Positions 35,851 to 48,738 of a stretch of 64,000 nt of DNA are shown one piece after another. The DNA lies in contig OZ316896.1 in NCBI GenBank assembly GCA_973895155.1, positions 20,646,001-20,710,000 on the forward strand, written 5' to 3'. How positions within the stretch are numbered: position 1 is the stretch's first letter; each line of letters starts with the position of its first letter. The notes under the pieces were generated by a model that was given only the letters and a program-made list of their open reading frames with translations, did not search any database and had not been told where the DNA came from. Both the position numbers and the translations under genes were made by a program. Source of the stretch: Marsupella aquatica. Its lineage: Eukaryota; Marchantiophyta.

Positions 35851-38097
35851 ATCTAAATCTGTCCTGTGCATATTCTTTGTAAAAATACAAATTAAAAACT
35901 ACAAAGAGAAAATAACAAAGGCCAGTAAGTTTGTATATTGGATAGCCTCACTTGGAATAATCTTCCTTAAAGCATTGTCAATGCCTTTGACAGCCTTGAT
36001 AGGCACAAGGGCGTGCACAGTTCTTTTTTTTCTTTTTAATAGGGAACTACGCCCAAAAAACTTTACTCCGACAAGGCAGAGCGAATACACCGAGCACTGC
36101 CCGAGAGAAGGAGGCAACCAGAAAAAAGGAAACAATTCTTTGAGGCAATTCACAAGAACAACCAGACTTTTGTGCTGCCATTTTCCCATAGGAATCCACC
36201 GGACACCCAAGCCAAAAGACCAGAAAGAAAGCAACGGCTATGGGTAGACTAAAATCAATGTTTAAAGATCGACAAGCATAAATGTCTCAGCTGAAACCTA
36301 GGATGTCCTCTAAGTATGACGTGGTCTTAAAAATAGATGAGATGATATGACACACAAGCACACGCATACAAAAAACCAAGGACCAACTTCAGTCCAACTA
36401 GGGTGGGTAGACTTTCACACGAAGCGGCCCCATGTCATTTTGTAGATGGAACTTTGGCCAAAGACCATGAATCTACTGTGGAGATTGAGTGGGAGATTGA
36501 GAGATACGATGGAAAATGCAGACTGCTGCCTCAACTCATTTGTAAAGTGCCCTTAACAAGACTTTGACCTTAAGAACTAGTCTCAGGCCTACACTAGGAG
36601 CTGAGCGCCCTCCACTCAGGATAGGAAGCACCTCCAGCTAATGTCCTGAGAATGCCCTCCTCCCTAGGGCTTTACCTTATACTAAGAACATTTCTTCTTA
36701 TTATATTCTCAAGGTGACAGACTTGTTCTTTCTGGTTTTTGTTTTTGGGTGGGAAGGGAACCTCATCAAAGAGTCAAGGTTGCATGACCGCTCAACGAGT
36801 GACTGGGTGGAAAATCCTTAGTCAAGCAGGCCTATTACATAGAATAAGAATGACCGACCAAAATGGCTTGTTAATTTCTGGGGGAGGTCACTATATGCCG
36901 TCATCCCCACCACCTGTGACATTTATTAGGTCTTAAACAACCTTAAACTACAATGTTATTTTTACTGAAATGTTTTACCCCTCTTAATTTGGAGCATTTT
37001 AAAAATTGGTTTTGAAAACCCTATTTCTTTGTAAGTCCTGAGTGATACATGGAAAGGTTTTAAATGACACCTCCTCCCCCAGGGTTAGTTGCTGTTTGTG
37101 TTTGACAAAATCTTAAAAACTTGGGAATTTGAACACTCCATAATTTAAACACAAATGTTCTTATAAACGAATTGTCTTTCGAGAATCTACAATACTCATT
37201 TCCCACATTATACAATTACATGTACGAAAGAGCAAACTTGGTTTTTAAACCGCCACTAGCCACAACAAAAACATGATGGAACCAGGTTCTTAACTCTAGT
37301 GCATTTGCACACCTTTTTGGCTCCGGTCAGCTACAGCCTGGTCCTGCTAGTGTTGCGGACTGCGCGACTGTTCCTATGCTAATGTTGCGGAGGGCTAATT
37401 GTTCCTAAAGTCTTTAGCTGCTGTATCTAGTGTGCACCGCATTGACTTGCATACCAACTGTCTGAACACCGACTGTATGGTCCGTTAACACTGTTCCTTG
37501 TGCATCTCAGTGAGCCTTACTCTTTTGGGTTCTCTATCGGCAGCACATAATATTTTGTTTTGTATGCTGAATTCCTCCTCCACAACAAGGGAGAGAGAGC
37601 TGGACACAAAGTGGGCTCTCAACTCACCAAAATAAAAGAAGAAACAATTCCTAGTGGCTATCCCAATCCTGGGCTGTCAGAAGCTAACAATGCTTGTAGC
37701 ATTCACAAATTACTCGGTGTTACTCATTCAAGGAGCTTGTATTGAGTCTGGACACTCTATGTTGCTTTAGTTCTTTTTGGGGAGCTGTTACCGAGTTGTG
37801 TGTAGCTCAATGCTGCCAAATCCTGCAAAACCTGTTAATTAAGTTTGTGTTACCAGGTTTAGACGTTCTCTCAGAATGTCTACGGGCAGAGAATTCTCAG
37901 CAAGGCCCTAGCTATACTCGATCATGTTTGTATGAGTTTCAACCTTAAATTGCTGCGGAACAATAGTTCTCAACTCTCGCCGCTCAAAAAGGACAGAATC
38001 TCTTTTCCAGCTTGGGATACTATTTTGACTCCCCATCCTGGTTCAAGACATTCTTGCATGCGTATCGGTGTCATCTCATTTGTTTGTGGCAGGGGGC

Positions 38098-38335
38098 AAT
38101 CTATGGCTCAAAATGTAGGGCCCAAAATGTAGATCTTGGTGATGTATATATTCTGCAAAAATCACATGTGAAAATAGTTCATCTTTCTTAGAAGTCCTAT
38201 GATGGAAGTGAGTGGGTCAGCCTGGAGGGTAGGTCTACTGTCCATCTAGGCAAATGAATGATGACCCGTTAAGATGCAAATAGAACCCATTAGGGCAGGC
38301 CCACTTTTGTAGTGGCAGCTGTGGTCTAAGCCACA
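38098..38335. repeat. Dispersed repeat pair II, copy 2
   Basis: Partner of 34805-35050. It carries an extra internal duplication, ATGTAGGGCCCAAAATGTAG, near its left end. Confidence 0.55.
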
Positions 38336-38599
38336 TTTGGAAAATAAGCTTGTTTTGTTGTTTTTGTTACAATAATGTTTGCCTCATCTCCACATGTTTA
38401 AAAAAAAATTAATTTTTTTGGTGGAAATACGTGTTGATTAGAAAAGGCACTGCGGCTAAGACCAGCGTTGCAGACATCGGAAAATAAGCTTGTGTGGTGG
38501 GCATCACTTAGGCATGATTGCAAACATTTGTCAAATATGAACTGTCCCCTACAGCACTCTATATGGTATTTTCTTGGTACCCACCCTACTTTTTCTTTT

Positions 38600-38670
38600 T
38601 CTTTTGTCTTGAAAGGAAATAAGGAAGAACACTTCCTAGACTCTCTCTCCACCAGGATAGTGACATATAG
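38600..38670. repeat. Degenerate interspersed repeat, copy 2
   Basis: CTTGAAAGGAAATAAGGAAG, TAGACTCTCTCTCCACCAGG; partner of the block at 6815-6900. Confidence 0.45.
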
Positions 38671-39481
38671 GGAACCCATTTCAGGGTAAACACAGTTTTC
38701 GAATTACACAAAGTGGACTTGGAATTCAATCACGTAATTTCTATTTTATATTTGAAGTCACCTGTATAACTAGCATCAAGGAAGGGGAGTAGGTATCTTG
38801 GATGTGTTAGTTGACCAATCTGTCACCAGGGCATCTGTAGTTAGCAGATTGATCCACGTGACCTTCGTGAGCATATTTTTAATGGGGACTTTACAAGAAC
38901 TCAGAGAGTGGTCCTTTTTTTCCCCTATCTCTGAGATGCAATTGAAGCCATTCAAATGTGGGAACCGGCCAACTTTCACTACAAATGAACTTGGAGGCAT
39001 AATCTGGTAAAACCATTACCAATCCTAGTCACCTGCTAGTTGGTCCTTGTTTTTGAAGATGTGGCCAAGCTTTTTAATCAAATACTTAGACTAATTCTTG
39101 AGGTTCTAAATAATTAACCACTTCTCCATATTCAAGAGACTGATTTATTTTCTCCAAATTTGACAATTATTGGCTCAGACCATAAAACTTAGTGTAAGCA
39201 ATGGACCTCATGTTTGCAATGGGTGTGACCATTTGTACCCCAAGTTTTTGTAAATCCCCCTAAGCTCACACATTCTGCTTTAACAGATCCACAACTACTT
39301 TTAAGGGAACAAACCAAAATTGCCTGGCTAGAGTTGCAGCAGCAATTACCGCTGTGATCTTGTTGAACATGCTAGTTTAGGTGGAATCAACATCACCTAG
39401 AATACCATCCCATGTCTTGACCTTGAAGAAAATACACAAATTCTAACTTGTAGTAGTTTGTAAATGAAATACATATTGGGC

Positions 39482-39489
39482 TGCAAAGA
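39482..39489 (+). repeat. Left target-site duplication (8 bp)
   Basis: TGCAAAGA abuts the left end of the transposon. The same 8 bases abut the right end at 50236-50243 in direct orientation. Eight to eleven bases is the usual Mutator-superfamily duplication length. Confidence 0.9.
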
Positions 39490-39774
39490 ATTCACAACGA
39501 GGGGCAAGATCGAGGCACATTAAGGCCTCGATCGTACTAGTCAGGGCAGCGTTGGGGTTGTTTGGGCGATGCGAGGGTGACATGTAGAGGCTGCCCAGAG
39601 AGCTCCGCTGCACCTAAACAACAATGGTCCTGTCCATTGCCTTTCGGCCCTGTCCCTCGCTGCAGTCCTGTCGCGATCCCCCCGCACCCCGTTGCTTTAC
39701 GCCCGTCACGCGAAACACCCGTCGATGGGACTGTATTTTGCTGTCGCCCATCGGCAACTAAATTGAGCTGTATT
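39490..39774 (+). repeat. Left terminal inverted repeat (285 bp)
   Basis: Matches the reverse complement of 49913-50235 with about ten substitutions, all transitions and mostly at CpG, plus two length differences. Near the tip, GATCGAGGC and GCCTCGATC form a 9-bp inverted repeat around 8 bases (about 39509-39534). The GC-rich ORF inside (39562-39795) is read through the TIR and has a mirror in the right TIR; I do not regard it as a gene. Confidence 0.93.
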
Positions 39775-40007
39775 CACCTACTCTCTAGTGTATAAGCTTG
39801 GGCTACTATTTTGAATTGAGGACTACGCATTCAAACCTGGCAATTCAGGCGCGATAATGTTTCCAATTAGTAAATGGCGCTCGTTTTTCTGTGAGAGACA
39901 ACCCAAGGATCAGGATTGTAATGCTTTCCACTACCAATTCAGGGATTGGGCTACGAGCAAAGTCAAATTCCTAGTTTACAATCACGTTTCACAACTGGGA
40001 TGCAGAA

Positions 40008-43000
40008 ATGAACTTGCAGGTGTTGAGGTCAATCTTCCCATCGTTTGTGCAAGGATCCTCCACTTTGAGCACAAAAGCACATTCCCAGGATGTGCATGCA
40101 ATCAGCAGCACAACGCAGGCGGAGGTATTACAAGTACTGAATGACAATGGGGAAATTATTGGATTGGGTAGTTTACAGGGTAAGTTCTGTAAAATGGGTT
40201 TGGATGACGACGCACAGAATGAAGATGTCAAGAATGGGTGTGACAATCTCCCGGATAAGGACGATGAAAGAAGGGTGATTTCAATAAGGAATCTTGGAGT
40301 CAGAATGATCGGCCCATACCGGACCTAAAGAAGTGCTTCAACGAGAGCAATAAATGTGACAAAATTCAATACCCTCCTCCTGGCGAATTTGATGCAAGCG
40401 TCTTGCAATGGTTTGGGAGTAGGGCAGACTCTTCATGGATTCCTAAACATAGGTTGAATGACTTCATTTGGGGAGAAAATATGAGTGATTCCTTCCATAC
40501 ACAGTTTTCAGTGCGAAGGTCCGCTGATCATAAGATTAATGGGGCAAGACCTCTTGAGAAGAAAGTTATTTGGTATAACTGTTGTTTTGGGCCCGAAGAT
40601 AAGCAACATTGGAAGAATGTTGTCGGCAGCCACAAAGTTCCACAGAACTTGAAGTCGAAAGAAGGGGGTGTGTACTTAAAAAAGAAAACGATCTTAGGTA
40701 AACACAAAGAAAGTAGTCCCCATGCAAACTCACGTTCTGCTAATTTCTGACATTTTCGTTGCAGAAGTAGCTTCACACGATTCGCGAACAGTGTCTTTGC
40801 CATACTCTGTTCATGTTGTGAATGGTACCGAACAAATGCAGTGTATTTGCCCATATTTTGCATGTTAGGTCCTGCAAATCGCATCTGACGACACGCTTTT
40901 CTAACCAATCATATACATGTCAGGGCACAGCATCAAGCGAGGCTGTAGGTGTAGCTTCACTGTCAGCCATTTTGTACAGCGCAAAGATGCTCTGTTGATA
41001 AGATTGTTACATAGGGACCACGAGGACAAACACGGGCAAACATGCCATGGCTTGAATGATACTTCTGCATATGCTTCTAACTGTCACATAGCTCCACGTA
41101 TTTTGATGAAACTCAGGGCTAAAATAGACCGATATTTGAGAGCTGGGTTGTCAGCAAAGGCCATAATCAGAGCACACTTTGACGAGGTTGCTGTGAAATG
41201 GCAAAATGAGCATCCGGAGTCGGATGCCGATGTCATCTTTAGTAGAGACATGCAGCTGAAACCTAAAGATATATGGACTATTCGGGAAGCAATGCGCAGG
41301 AGACAACCCTTTTATACCACTGACGATGCAGCTAGCATTCAAAATTGGGTGCATCAGAATGACGGGAATGTACTCCTTTACCAGCCACAAATGAAACTCG
41401 AGAACCAACCATTCATTCTAGCCTGGTCAACAGATTGGCAAAAAAAGCAATTGGCTACGCTGGGACATGACAATGCAGTTGGCTTCGATGCAACATTTGG
41501 CACTAACCACTGCGGGGTACAAACTCAGAGTCCCTTACAAAAGTTTGACTTCCAACTTGTAGACGCGCATTTTTGTTGGCTGAATTTAGACGCTCCTTTT
41601 TTTGGCTGAATTTTTATTTCGTGTCATGTTATCATTTGATGTTCATTTCTCGTATCATTGAGCCTGCGCAGTTCCCCTTCTACACAATTGTTGTGTTCGA
41701 CAAATTCCAGAATGCGATCCCTGTCGTTTGTGCCATCCTTCAAAGGTATTTAGCAGTGCATGTTATAGCGGTATTGTCAGCAGTGAAGGGCGTTGCAGAC
41801 ACTACAAGAAAGGAATTGGGCCACCCTGGCCCATGGAAGCCCAATTGCTGGATCATCGATGTTGCAGACGAAGAGCAAATCGCCATCAGGTAAATCCAAA
41901 GAATGCTTGTTTGCGTGACTATGGACCGGCTGCCTACTTCTCACATGAGGTATTCATTTTCAATCTAGCGTATTCTTGCAATTGCACCCTCACATGTACG
42001 TGTTAACCTGCATTTGTACAGCAATGTGTTCCCAAATGTGCCGATCACGTTCTGTAGCTGGCACGTAAGAAGGGCTTGGACCAAGAATATTATCGGGAAG
42101 GTGTTATGCCCCTTTGCAAAGGCCCACATTAATGCAGACCTCGGGGCATTGATGTACTCTAATGGAATAGGTTTGTTCCTCCATTGATTGTTACGCTCCA
42201 CTTCAAATCTGAAATTGTGCATGTTGCAATGATTAATTGTCAATTACTAATCCGTGTTCATGCAGATCTCACGGCCGAATCTGAGGTCTTTATGGAGAGG
42301 TGGAAGGAGACTCAACCTACCTTTGTGGCATACTACAAAAGAGAATGGCATGCCAAAGTCAATCGGTGGACTGTAAATTTCAGACAGTTCATACATGCGA
42401 ATCAAAACACAAATGGAGGAATCAAGAGGTAGCACCACACTCTGAAGGTGGAACTGAAGGCCGATAAGAGCAACATCAGTGGCAGGTCCATCCCATGGCT
42501 CATTGAGAAGCTTAAAGCCATTGAGAATCACTACTGGTGTATGTCCGCCGATAAGTTTCAAGGCAGGCTTAGGAATCGGACTGTAGAGCAACACATACAC
42601 AAATGCATGAACCGAGCCAAGCTCATCCCGGATCATTTTGTCACACTATTTGAATGTGGGTCAACAAAGTGTGCTTCGGTGAAAAGCATGTCAGAAAAAA
42701 TTGCTACATTGAAGGAGCACCTGGTTACAGATTGGAACACCGATTCATGCTCATGTACGTGCGGATATTCAATGAAGGGCAATGCATGCAAGCACCAGGT
42801 ATTTGCAACTTCATGACTCCTATTTCATAGTCCAGGACAAATTCAGCCTCATAATGTTAGCACTAGTGAGGTTGTCGTTCGTAAATTACAGTAACACTTT
42901 AGCAGTAGTGAGGCTGTCTCTCGTAAATTACAATACCACAAGTTCATCGTTTTTCCACAGATCAAGGTTCTATTGATGACACAAACCATGACAGAATTGG

Positions 43001-44057
43001 ATCTTCTCACCCAGCTTGGTTCAAAGATGAGTACGTTCTGCGGAGGGCTTGATGTGCACATGAAGGTGCAAACTGGGGAGTTCCAGTCCATTAACGAACT
43101 TGCAAACGTCACGCTTCAATATGATGATGACGAATTGTGGGATGAAGAATCGCCTGACCATGATTGCCTCCCTATTTCCCCTCCATTGGATGAGTTTGAA
43201 AGTGTTTTGAAGAAGGCATATGACACCGTATCTTATAAACCATCCCTTGCAACTCAAGCTCTGAAAGAATTGAAGGCGTGGACTGAGTCACTGCTGACTC
43301 GGGAAGCGCAGCAGAATGTGGGCAGGCTAGAACCGGATCCAAGTTCATCGGAAACTTTGCTCCGAAATCCTGAGTCAGATGTGTCAACAATGCGAAAACT
43401 TGGTTGGGTGGACAAGCTTATGAGAGGCCCGCAAAAGAGGAAAGGGAACCATGATACAGTTGAAGTAAAGAAGCAACTCACTACCTTTACTGCCCCTGAA
43501 CGACTGGACATTAAGAAGAAGGGAAAAGTGCTTTCCTTCCAGGGAAAATTTGACAAGCTTGCAGTGGACGCCCTACAAGAATTGCTGAATTCTGTAAAGG
43601 AGAACACTTCACCCGACACATCACCAACACAATGTAAGTTTCTATATTATTGCTTATATAATGGGTCAATTTTGTAAAGTGCAACAATGCTGCCATGGCT
43701 GCCATTGTGACCACAACTAATGTTTCCATGTTCATTGTAGGGTGCCTCGGAACTCCGACTTTGCAAACCACTTCACGGTCTAAGGCACCGTTCACAGCCT
43801 TATCAAAGGACCGTGCAAAGTCCAACACAGATGTTCCTGCACGTCACACAGGATGCCCAAGGAAGTCGAGGGCTGCCCCAACATATCCACTCAATGCCGT
43901 GAAGGACGGATGCTCTCAATCGGGTGTATTGCGTGAACCCCTCACTCAATTGCAAGCGCAAGTGATTGGCAACATTCACATCGGATCGAGTCAAGCTTGG
44001 GCTATGTCACCAAACTTTACTGACCTACTAAATGCATTCTCAGAGGGAGCAAAATAG
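40008..44057 (+). pseudogene. MULE-type DDE transposase with SWIM zinc finger (mudrA-like), inactivated
   Basis: Exons fit at 40008-40697 (frame break near 40266), 40924-41516, 41672-41889, 42022-42170, 42266-42798, 42961-43633 and 43741-44057; a small exon may lie between 41890 and 42021. DDE core: GFDATFGTN (first Asp 41487) joined to FPFYTIVVFDKFQNAIPV, WIIDVADEEQIAIR (second Asp 41858), then VFPNVPITFCSWHVRRAW. In related MULEs an N-x-N-G-x-[E]-x-[Y]-H motif supplies the third acidic residue; here it reads NTNGGIKR, then TAG at 42430-42432, then HH. The conserved Glu thus appears as Lys and the next residue is a stop. A SWIM finger (CTCGYSMKGNACKH) spans about 42751-42795 across to the next exon, followed by a charged C-terminal tail. 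Known role: cut-and-paste transposition at the TIRs. Neighbours: reads inward from the left TIR. Confidence 0.88.
42857..42940. repeat. 42-bp tandem duplication in a transposase intron
   Basis: TTAGCACTAGTGAGGTTGTC (42857) and TTAGCAGTAGTGAGGCTGTC (42899) each continue to CGTAAATTACA with a 42-base period, inside the intron 42799-42960. Confidence 0.8.
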
Positions 44058-44882
44058 AAGAATACTGGCCACACTTCACCAGAAGCATGCAACATTGTTT
44101 GTATAACAGATTAGAACATGACAGTTGTGGATATACTTGATGGTGAGAACGTGCCAATTGCGGTCGTGCCCCCTAGTGATGAAAGATTCGGCACATGTGC
44201 CGTCTACCTCATTGTGAAATGGAATGTGAAATGGTAAACAATTACGCGCTCGTCATGAAGCTGGCCATGTATTTGCGTCTCAATTCTACTTTTGCCAAAA
44301 ACCCGAGTTCACCCCTGAGCAGGCTTACTCGGAAGGAGTCAATTAAGTATGTTGCATGAATACTTGTTTCATGACATTTAGGCGTGGACCGTGTTTTGTC
44401 TTACTAACCCACAGAAGTACTTCACAATGTGTGAGGGTAATATCCAAACGTGCTCGTGGGTTCAATTCTAACTTGACGATTTTGTACGTGGTGTAGCATT
44501 ACAAATAACCAATGCAGTTGAGTGAGTTAATGTAAGTTGAGAGCGTGACCATTGCCATTCACAAAGTACAAAAGTGTGCACAATAAACAATTGCCATGAG
44601 CCATTCACATAGTACTCACTGTGCACAATAAACAATCAACAATTCCGACGAAGTCACTATGCTTTACATATATGTGGGGAATTAAATCCAGTAGTTACAA
44701 TAAGGTACCATCACGAGTGGCATCTGTTACACATTGTCTGCACAAAAATTGCGCCAATTTATCGTTCAAAGACGGTTTACACGATCAGAAACTGAAGCTA
44801 TCCATTTCCCAAGGTCATCCATGTTTTTTTCCACAATTGTTGGCTCCTTCGCAATATACCTGTCTAGACGCTTATTCACGTC
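44058..44882. other. Spacer between convergent transposon genes
   Basis: About 825 bases separating the 3' ends of the transposase gene and the - strand gene. It holds only short ORFs; the 3' UTRs and terminators of both transcripts must lie here. A short direct repeat (CACAATAAACAAT with CCATTCACA(T/A)AGTA) occurs near 44560-44635. Confidence 0.6.
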
Positions 44883-47800
44883 CTATAAACTCCTATTAAA
44901 GGACTCATACATTAGCTGTAGCGGCGACTTAGTGTCTTCACCGTGCAGACCCAGGTTAAGGTCCACATCAAGTGTACCTTGAAGTACATGAGCCTCTTTA
45001 GCATTGTTTGCTGCACCTGCCACTTGAGATTCGATGATGGTGCGGGGACACAATGGGAATAAATTAAGAACCTTATCTGCATTCAGAGTATGATTGTTGC
45101 CATTGACACAAGGTAGGCTGCTATCTAAACTATGTACAAAAATATTACTATCAATTGTGTCCACACAAGCTCCAAATTCACCTTTCTGAGTGTCACTACT
45201 GTCAATTGGCGGCTGTGTATCAACACACACTAGATCATCAAAAGGTGTTGCGTCTTTAAACATTTCTGACATATCCTGCGTTTGCAAAATGTACTGAGGA
45301 ACTTCTAAAGGGGAAGGTCCACCCAAATTGCACACAAGATCTGCATATAGGCAATCCCGAGGTGAGTCATTTGAATCACCCACTCCCGGGGGACAAAATC
45401 CTTTGTCGTCAAGAAGCACGGGCGCTTTGTCTTGGGACAAAGAGCACAGTCCCATGACAGCATCGAAGACCTTGCCTTGTTCTTCCTCTAGTGAGATGTC
45501 ATGCCATTGATAATCTGCCAATGGCTCACGCAAATCCAATGTTTGACTTGTTCAGCATTGCAAATGTTGGCCAACCCTAAACTTCCATCTGTGTGAATTG
45601 ACCACACTTGCGGTTGTGTCGCCTTCGATAGAGACCCATTGCTTCCAATATCATCTAGGAGGGGAGTTTGATCTTGTGATAGGGTTATTCCTGCAAATGA
45701 TCCATGTCCAAACAACATTTGCGTTGAAGTAAGATCATGTAAGCTTGTTAAAGTGGGAGGTGGGTCCTGCGGTTGCACTTCGTCCGATTCCGAGACATAA
45801 TTGTTTGCTCCATCTTCTGCTGCAAAAACTTCATCATCTGGTGCGAGAGCTTCTGTGGGATGAAGTTGCTTCGTTTGGTAATACTCTGCTCGCTCGCGCT
45901 CCTGCTCATCGAGCGTCTGCAGAAACAATTTTGTTGTAGGGTCGTCCGGGAGTTGCCACTGAACATCACATTCATCAAAAACAGGAAGACCTTTACAGTG
46001 AACAGGTTTGTGAGAAGCGTGTCTCCTTTCTTACATCCACAAAATCATTCATGCACACAGGAATGGATGCCGGTTCACCAGAATTTGGCCCCACATTTGT
46101 TGTTGTGTGCTGGGATGGCTTCTTCCGTGAAACCAATTTGTTCAATGGGACACATTTCTTTTTCCTCTTGGGTTTTGGCTTTGTTCTCCGCTCCTTAGGC
46201 GGAGCACCATCATCTGAAGTGTCAATCCAAACACTATTCATTGCGGCCTGGACATGTACAAGCAATAAATAGAAATAAACAACCGATACATTCATTCCAT
46301 AAACAAGCTGCAATGGCAAACAAAGTTCAAGTGCAAACTAAAAACCACAGCAGGTACAAACACATACACAAACATGAAACATGCATCGAACTCAAATGAG
46401 TTCTAATGTTGTACTTACTTGTTGTTTGGCCTCTGCCTCGCATGAGTGCCATGTATGCACTAACCAAATTAGGTAGAGTCGTGGCACAACTATTGGGTTT
46501 TGCTTTTTGTTTCCACGCTTGGTACTCTTGCTCTGCCTTGTTCTCATACACACTCCACCCGTGGTTGTTCTCCCACATGATGGCCTCTCGATTCTTTGTA
46601 AGCCATGAAATAGCGTGCTGACAAATACTCTTTCTGTGCAGGAGCAATGCAGTGCTTAAGTGCTCAGAGTCAGTCGGAGTGACTGTGGTATTGAATATTG
46701 AGCCAAGGTGACCAATAGAGGATTTTAAGGCATGAAGGTCTTCACTGGCCAAATGGGAATGAGAACCTTCTTCAATTTCCTGCGACAATTTGTTCGTCCA
46801 TGAACCAACAGCGAAAGTAGAAGGGCAATAAGAGATTAGACGTAGCAACTTCTTGAAATTTGTTGTCTTCACAAGGCTGTTCCAAGGATCATAACCAAGA
46901 CTGGGCATCACGAACTTGACTACAGCAAGGAACAGGCCTTCTTCTCCCACAATTGGACGGGGATGTGCGAATTGGTTCTCTTCAAATTTTGTGACCAACC
47001 GTTTGTAAATACATGCCCTGCATGTGGCATATCATGTGCATGTCAGTACACAATGAATAGTACATTGTGACTTGCATATAGGCATTTAGCTAATTGAATT
47101 GCTTGAGTGCAAATTTACCTCATCCTGTACTTGGCTTGACTCCATCTAGCTCGCATGGAACCCCTGGCTTCATAGTACATGAATTGCAAACAACTTCACC
47201 TGGCTGCTTCCTCCTCCTTGCATTGTATTGTTGCCGTCTTTGCTCATCATCGCTATCTAGGGCATACAGGGATACCAAAGTCCCGGACAAAATTAGACCA
47301 TGTTGTTTGAACACATGGTTTCCAAAAGTTCTCTCCGTTTTGAAGACTCGGTTTTTGCAAGGTGCAACCTTGCAGACCACTGCATTGGCATACAATGTGT
47401 AATGATCTCCCTCTATTGCAGCGCCATGTTTGGACTTAACTGCTATTGCCTGCGTTTGAACAGGTAGTGGATAGGATTCAGCATATTGAAAGCAAATGAT
47501 GCCAAAATTCACTTAGTTCCATTCAATGTTACCCTCACCTTCTGTGCGTTAACTCTGAATGTAGTATGTTTTGGAGGTGTTGCATCCTTTGAATCGCTAT
47601 TGGAAGCTTCATCGGAGCTGTCACTGCCAGAACTAAATACTCTCTTACGGGGTGCTGCATAATTTCATCGCTATCAGAGCCTTCTTGAGAGCCCGTGGTC
47701 ATAGACTCCTTTGCAGGCACATTTCTTTGGACCTTCTTAGCTCTTGCGGTTGGGAGTCTTGACCTCGTAACCCGAACATGCTCTTCAATATGTGCATCCT

Positions 47801-48151
47801 TTGACATTGTTTGTCTAGTCACCCGTCGAGGAGGTAACTTACCAGATTTTGTGGTGGACTTTGGGGGCGGTAAATTTACAGGCACATGACCTGATTGCCT
47901 TCTTGGTGCCTCGTTCAATTCATCAGGGTCTGACTCTGTTTCGGGTTCCTTCAAGGACAAACCCAGTTTCTTTGGCTGCAATGTGCGCCCGGTTGTGGGC
48001 GGTTTCGCCCACTGCCCGTCGTCATGACACTGCGAGGGCTCTGTAGCGCCATCGTTCCCCTTTAGAGACCTTTGTCGATAGAGTAGAAGCTGCACCGCAT
48101 GACATGCATCAAATAGTAAGGTCATGCCTCTAAAACACACTTCGTCCGAGA
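44883..48151 (-). pseudogene. Transposon accessory gene: C2H2-finger nuclear protein with acidic tail, frame-broken
   Basis: Exon blocks on the - strand: 48151-47539, 47449-47119, 47017-46419 and 46247-44883, with good GT-AG borders. Block 1 is Arg/Ser/Pro-rich and turns acidic (GSDSSDEASNSDSKD). Block 2 holds a C2H2 finger, CKVAPCKNRVFKTERTFGNH then VFKQH (C-x4-C-x13-H-x4-H), and a Cys-rich CNSCTMKPGVPC. Block 3 is a helical region with no family I recognise. Block 4 has a Lys/Arg-rich nuclear-type signal (KPKPKRKKK) and a long acidic low-complexity tail ending 44883. The frame changes near 47660, 46020 and 45545, each by one base or so, without convincing introns, so the gene looks broken. 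The position facing the transposase matches that of mudrB in MuDR, but no sequence likeness to MURB is claimed. It could be a DNA-end-binding or regulatory helper; this is inference. Confidence 0.6.
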
Positions 48152-48738
48152 CTTGAAAGAAAGAACACAAAAAATATAAAATAATGCAGCACAGGCTCTA
48201 CGACCTTACCCTAATTTGGTTTAAAGCATGCTTCTTATATGTAGACAACATACGGGGCTTCATACAAACAACATAGAACATAATGGGAATCACCTACCAT
48301 TACCCTAATCTGGCTTAGTAATGCTTAGTACCTGCTTCTTAGTTCTAGCCATATACTTGTGCAAAAATGGCGTATAGCAAACGTTGGTCCTGTTGTAAGT
48401 AGACCGATGTGTGTCAGTCTACACGAGGCCCGGTCAAAGATACTGCAATCCTTATCCTGCGTCACTCACTCATGAAACCAGGTTAGGATTGAACCAAAGA
48501 TTAGAGCATATGTATTTGTAAATGAAACATGTGCGAGAAATTATGCATGATACATGGACAAGAATGAGTAAGGTGACTTCGAAGACTCAGATGATCAAAA
48601 GCGCCTAAACGCAATTCAACGTTGGATTCATTTGCACGCATTAACAACGGCCTTGTTTACATTGTGGGCAGTCCTAGTAAAGTTGGAAACATTCGTCACA
48701 CACAAAAGCTGGTACTGCTATACATCTCAGTGGAAACT

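Larger units (their letters stand above)
31450..39481. other. Repeat-rich, gene-free stretch between HOS15 and the large transposon
   Basis: After the HOS15 promoter region (to about 31760) no gene is supported for 7.7 kb. The content is AT-rich DNA with a fragment related to the 4085/16495 repeat (31905-32035), a minisatellite (33280-33760), two pairs of dispersed direct repeats (33930/35745 and 34805/38098), a LINE-like 3' end (34205-34300, minus) and a copy of the 6815 repeat near 38610. Confidence 0.55.

Noticed and set aside
34805-38335. The repeat pair at 34805 and 38098 as LTRs of one retrotransposon
   Set aside because: The copies are diverged, lack TG...CA ends and target duplications, and there is no gag, protease or polymerase sequence between them.
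39562-39795. ORF of 77 codons (MGDARVTCRGCPESS) mirrored by a 112-codon - strand ORF at 50146-49808
   Set aside because: Both lie in the transposon's inverted repeats and are copies of the same GC-rich DNA. Their similarity comes from the TIR and not from protein selection.
41151-41408. - strand ORFs opposite the transposase, and others at 42247-42636 and 43254-43619
   Set aside because: Shadows of the well-supported + strand transposase exons.
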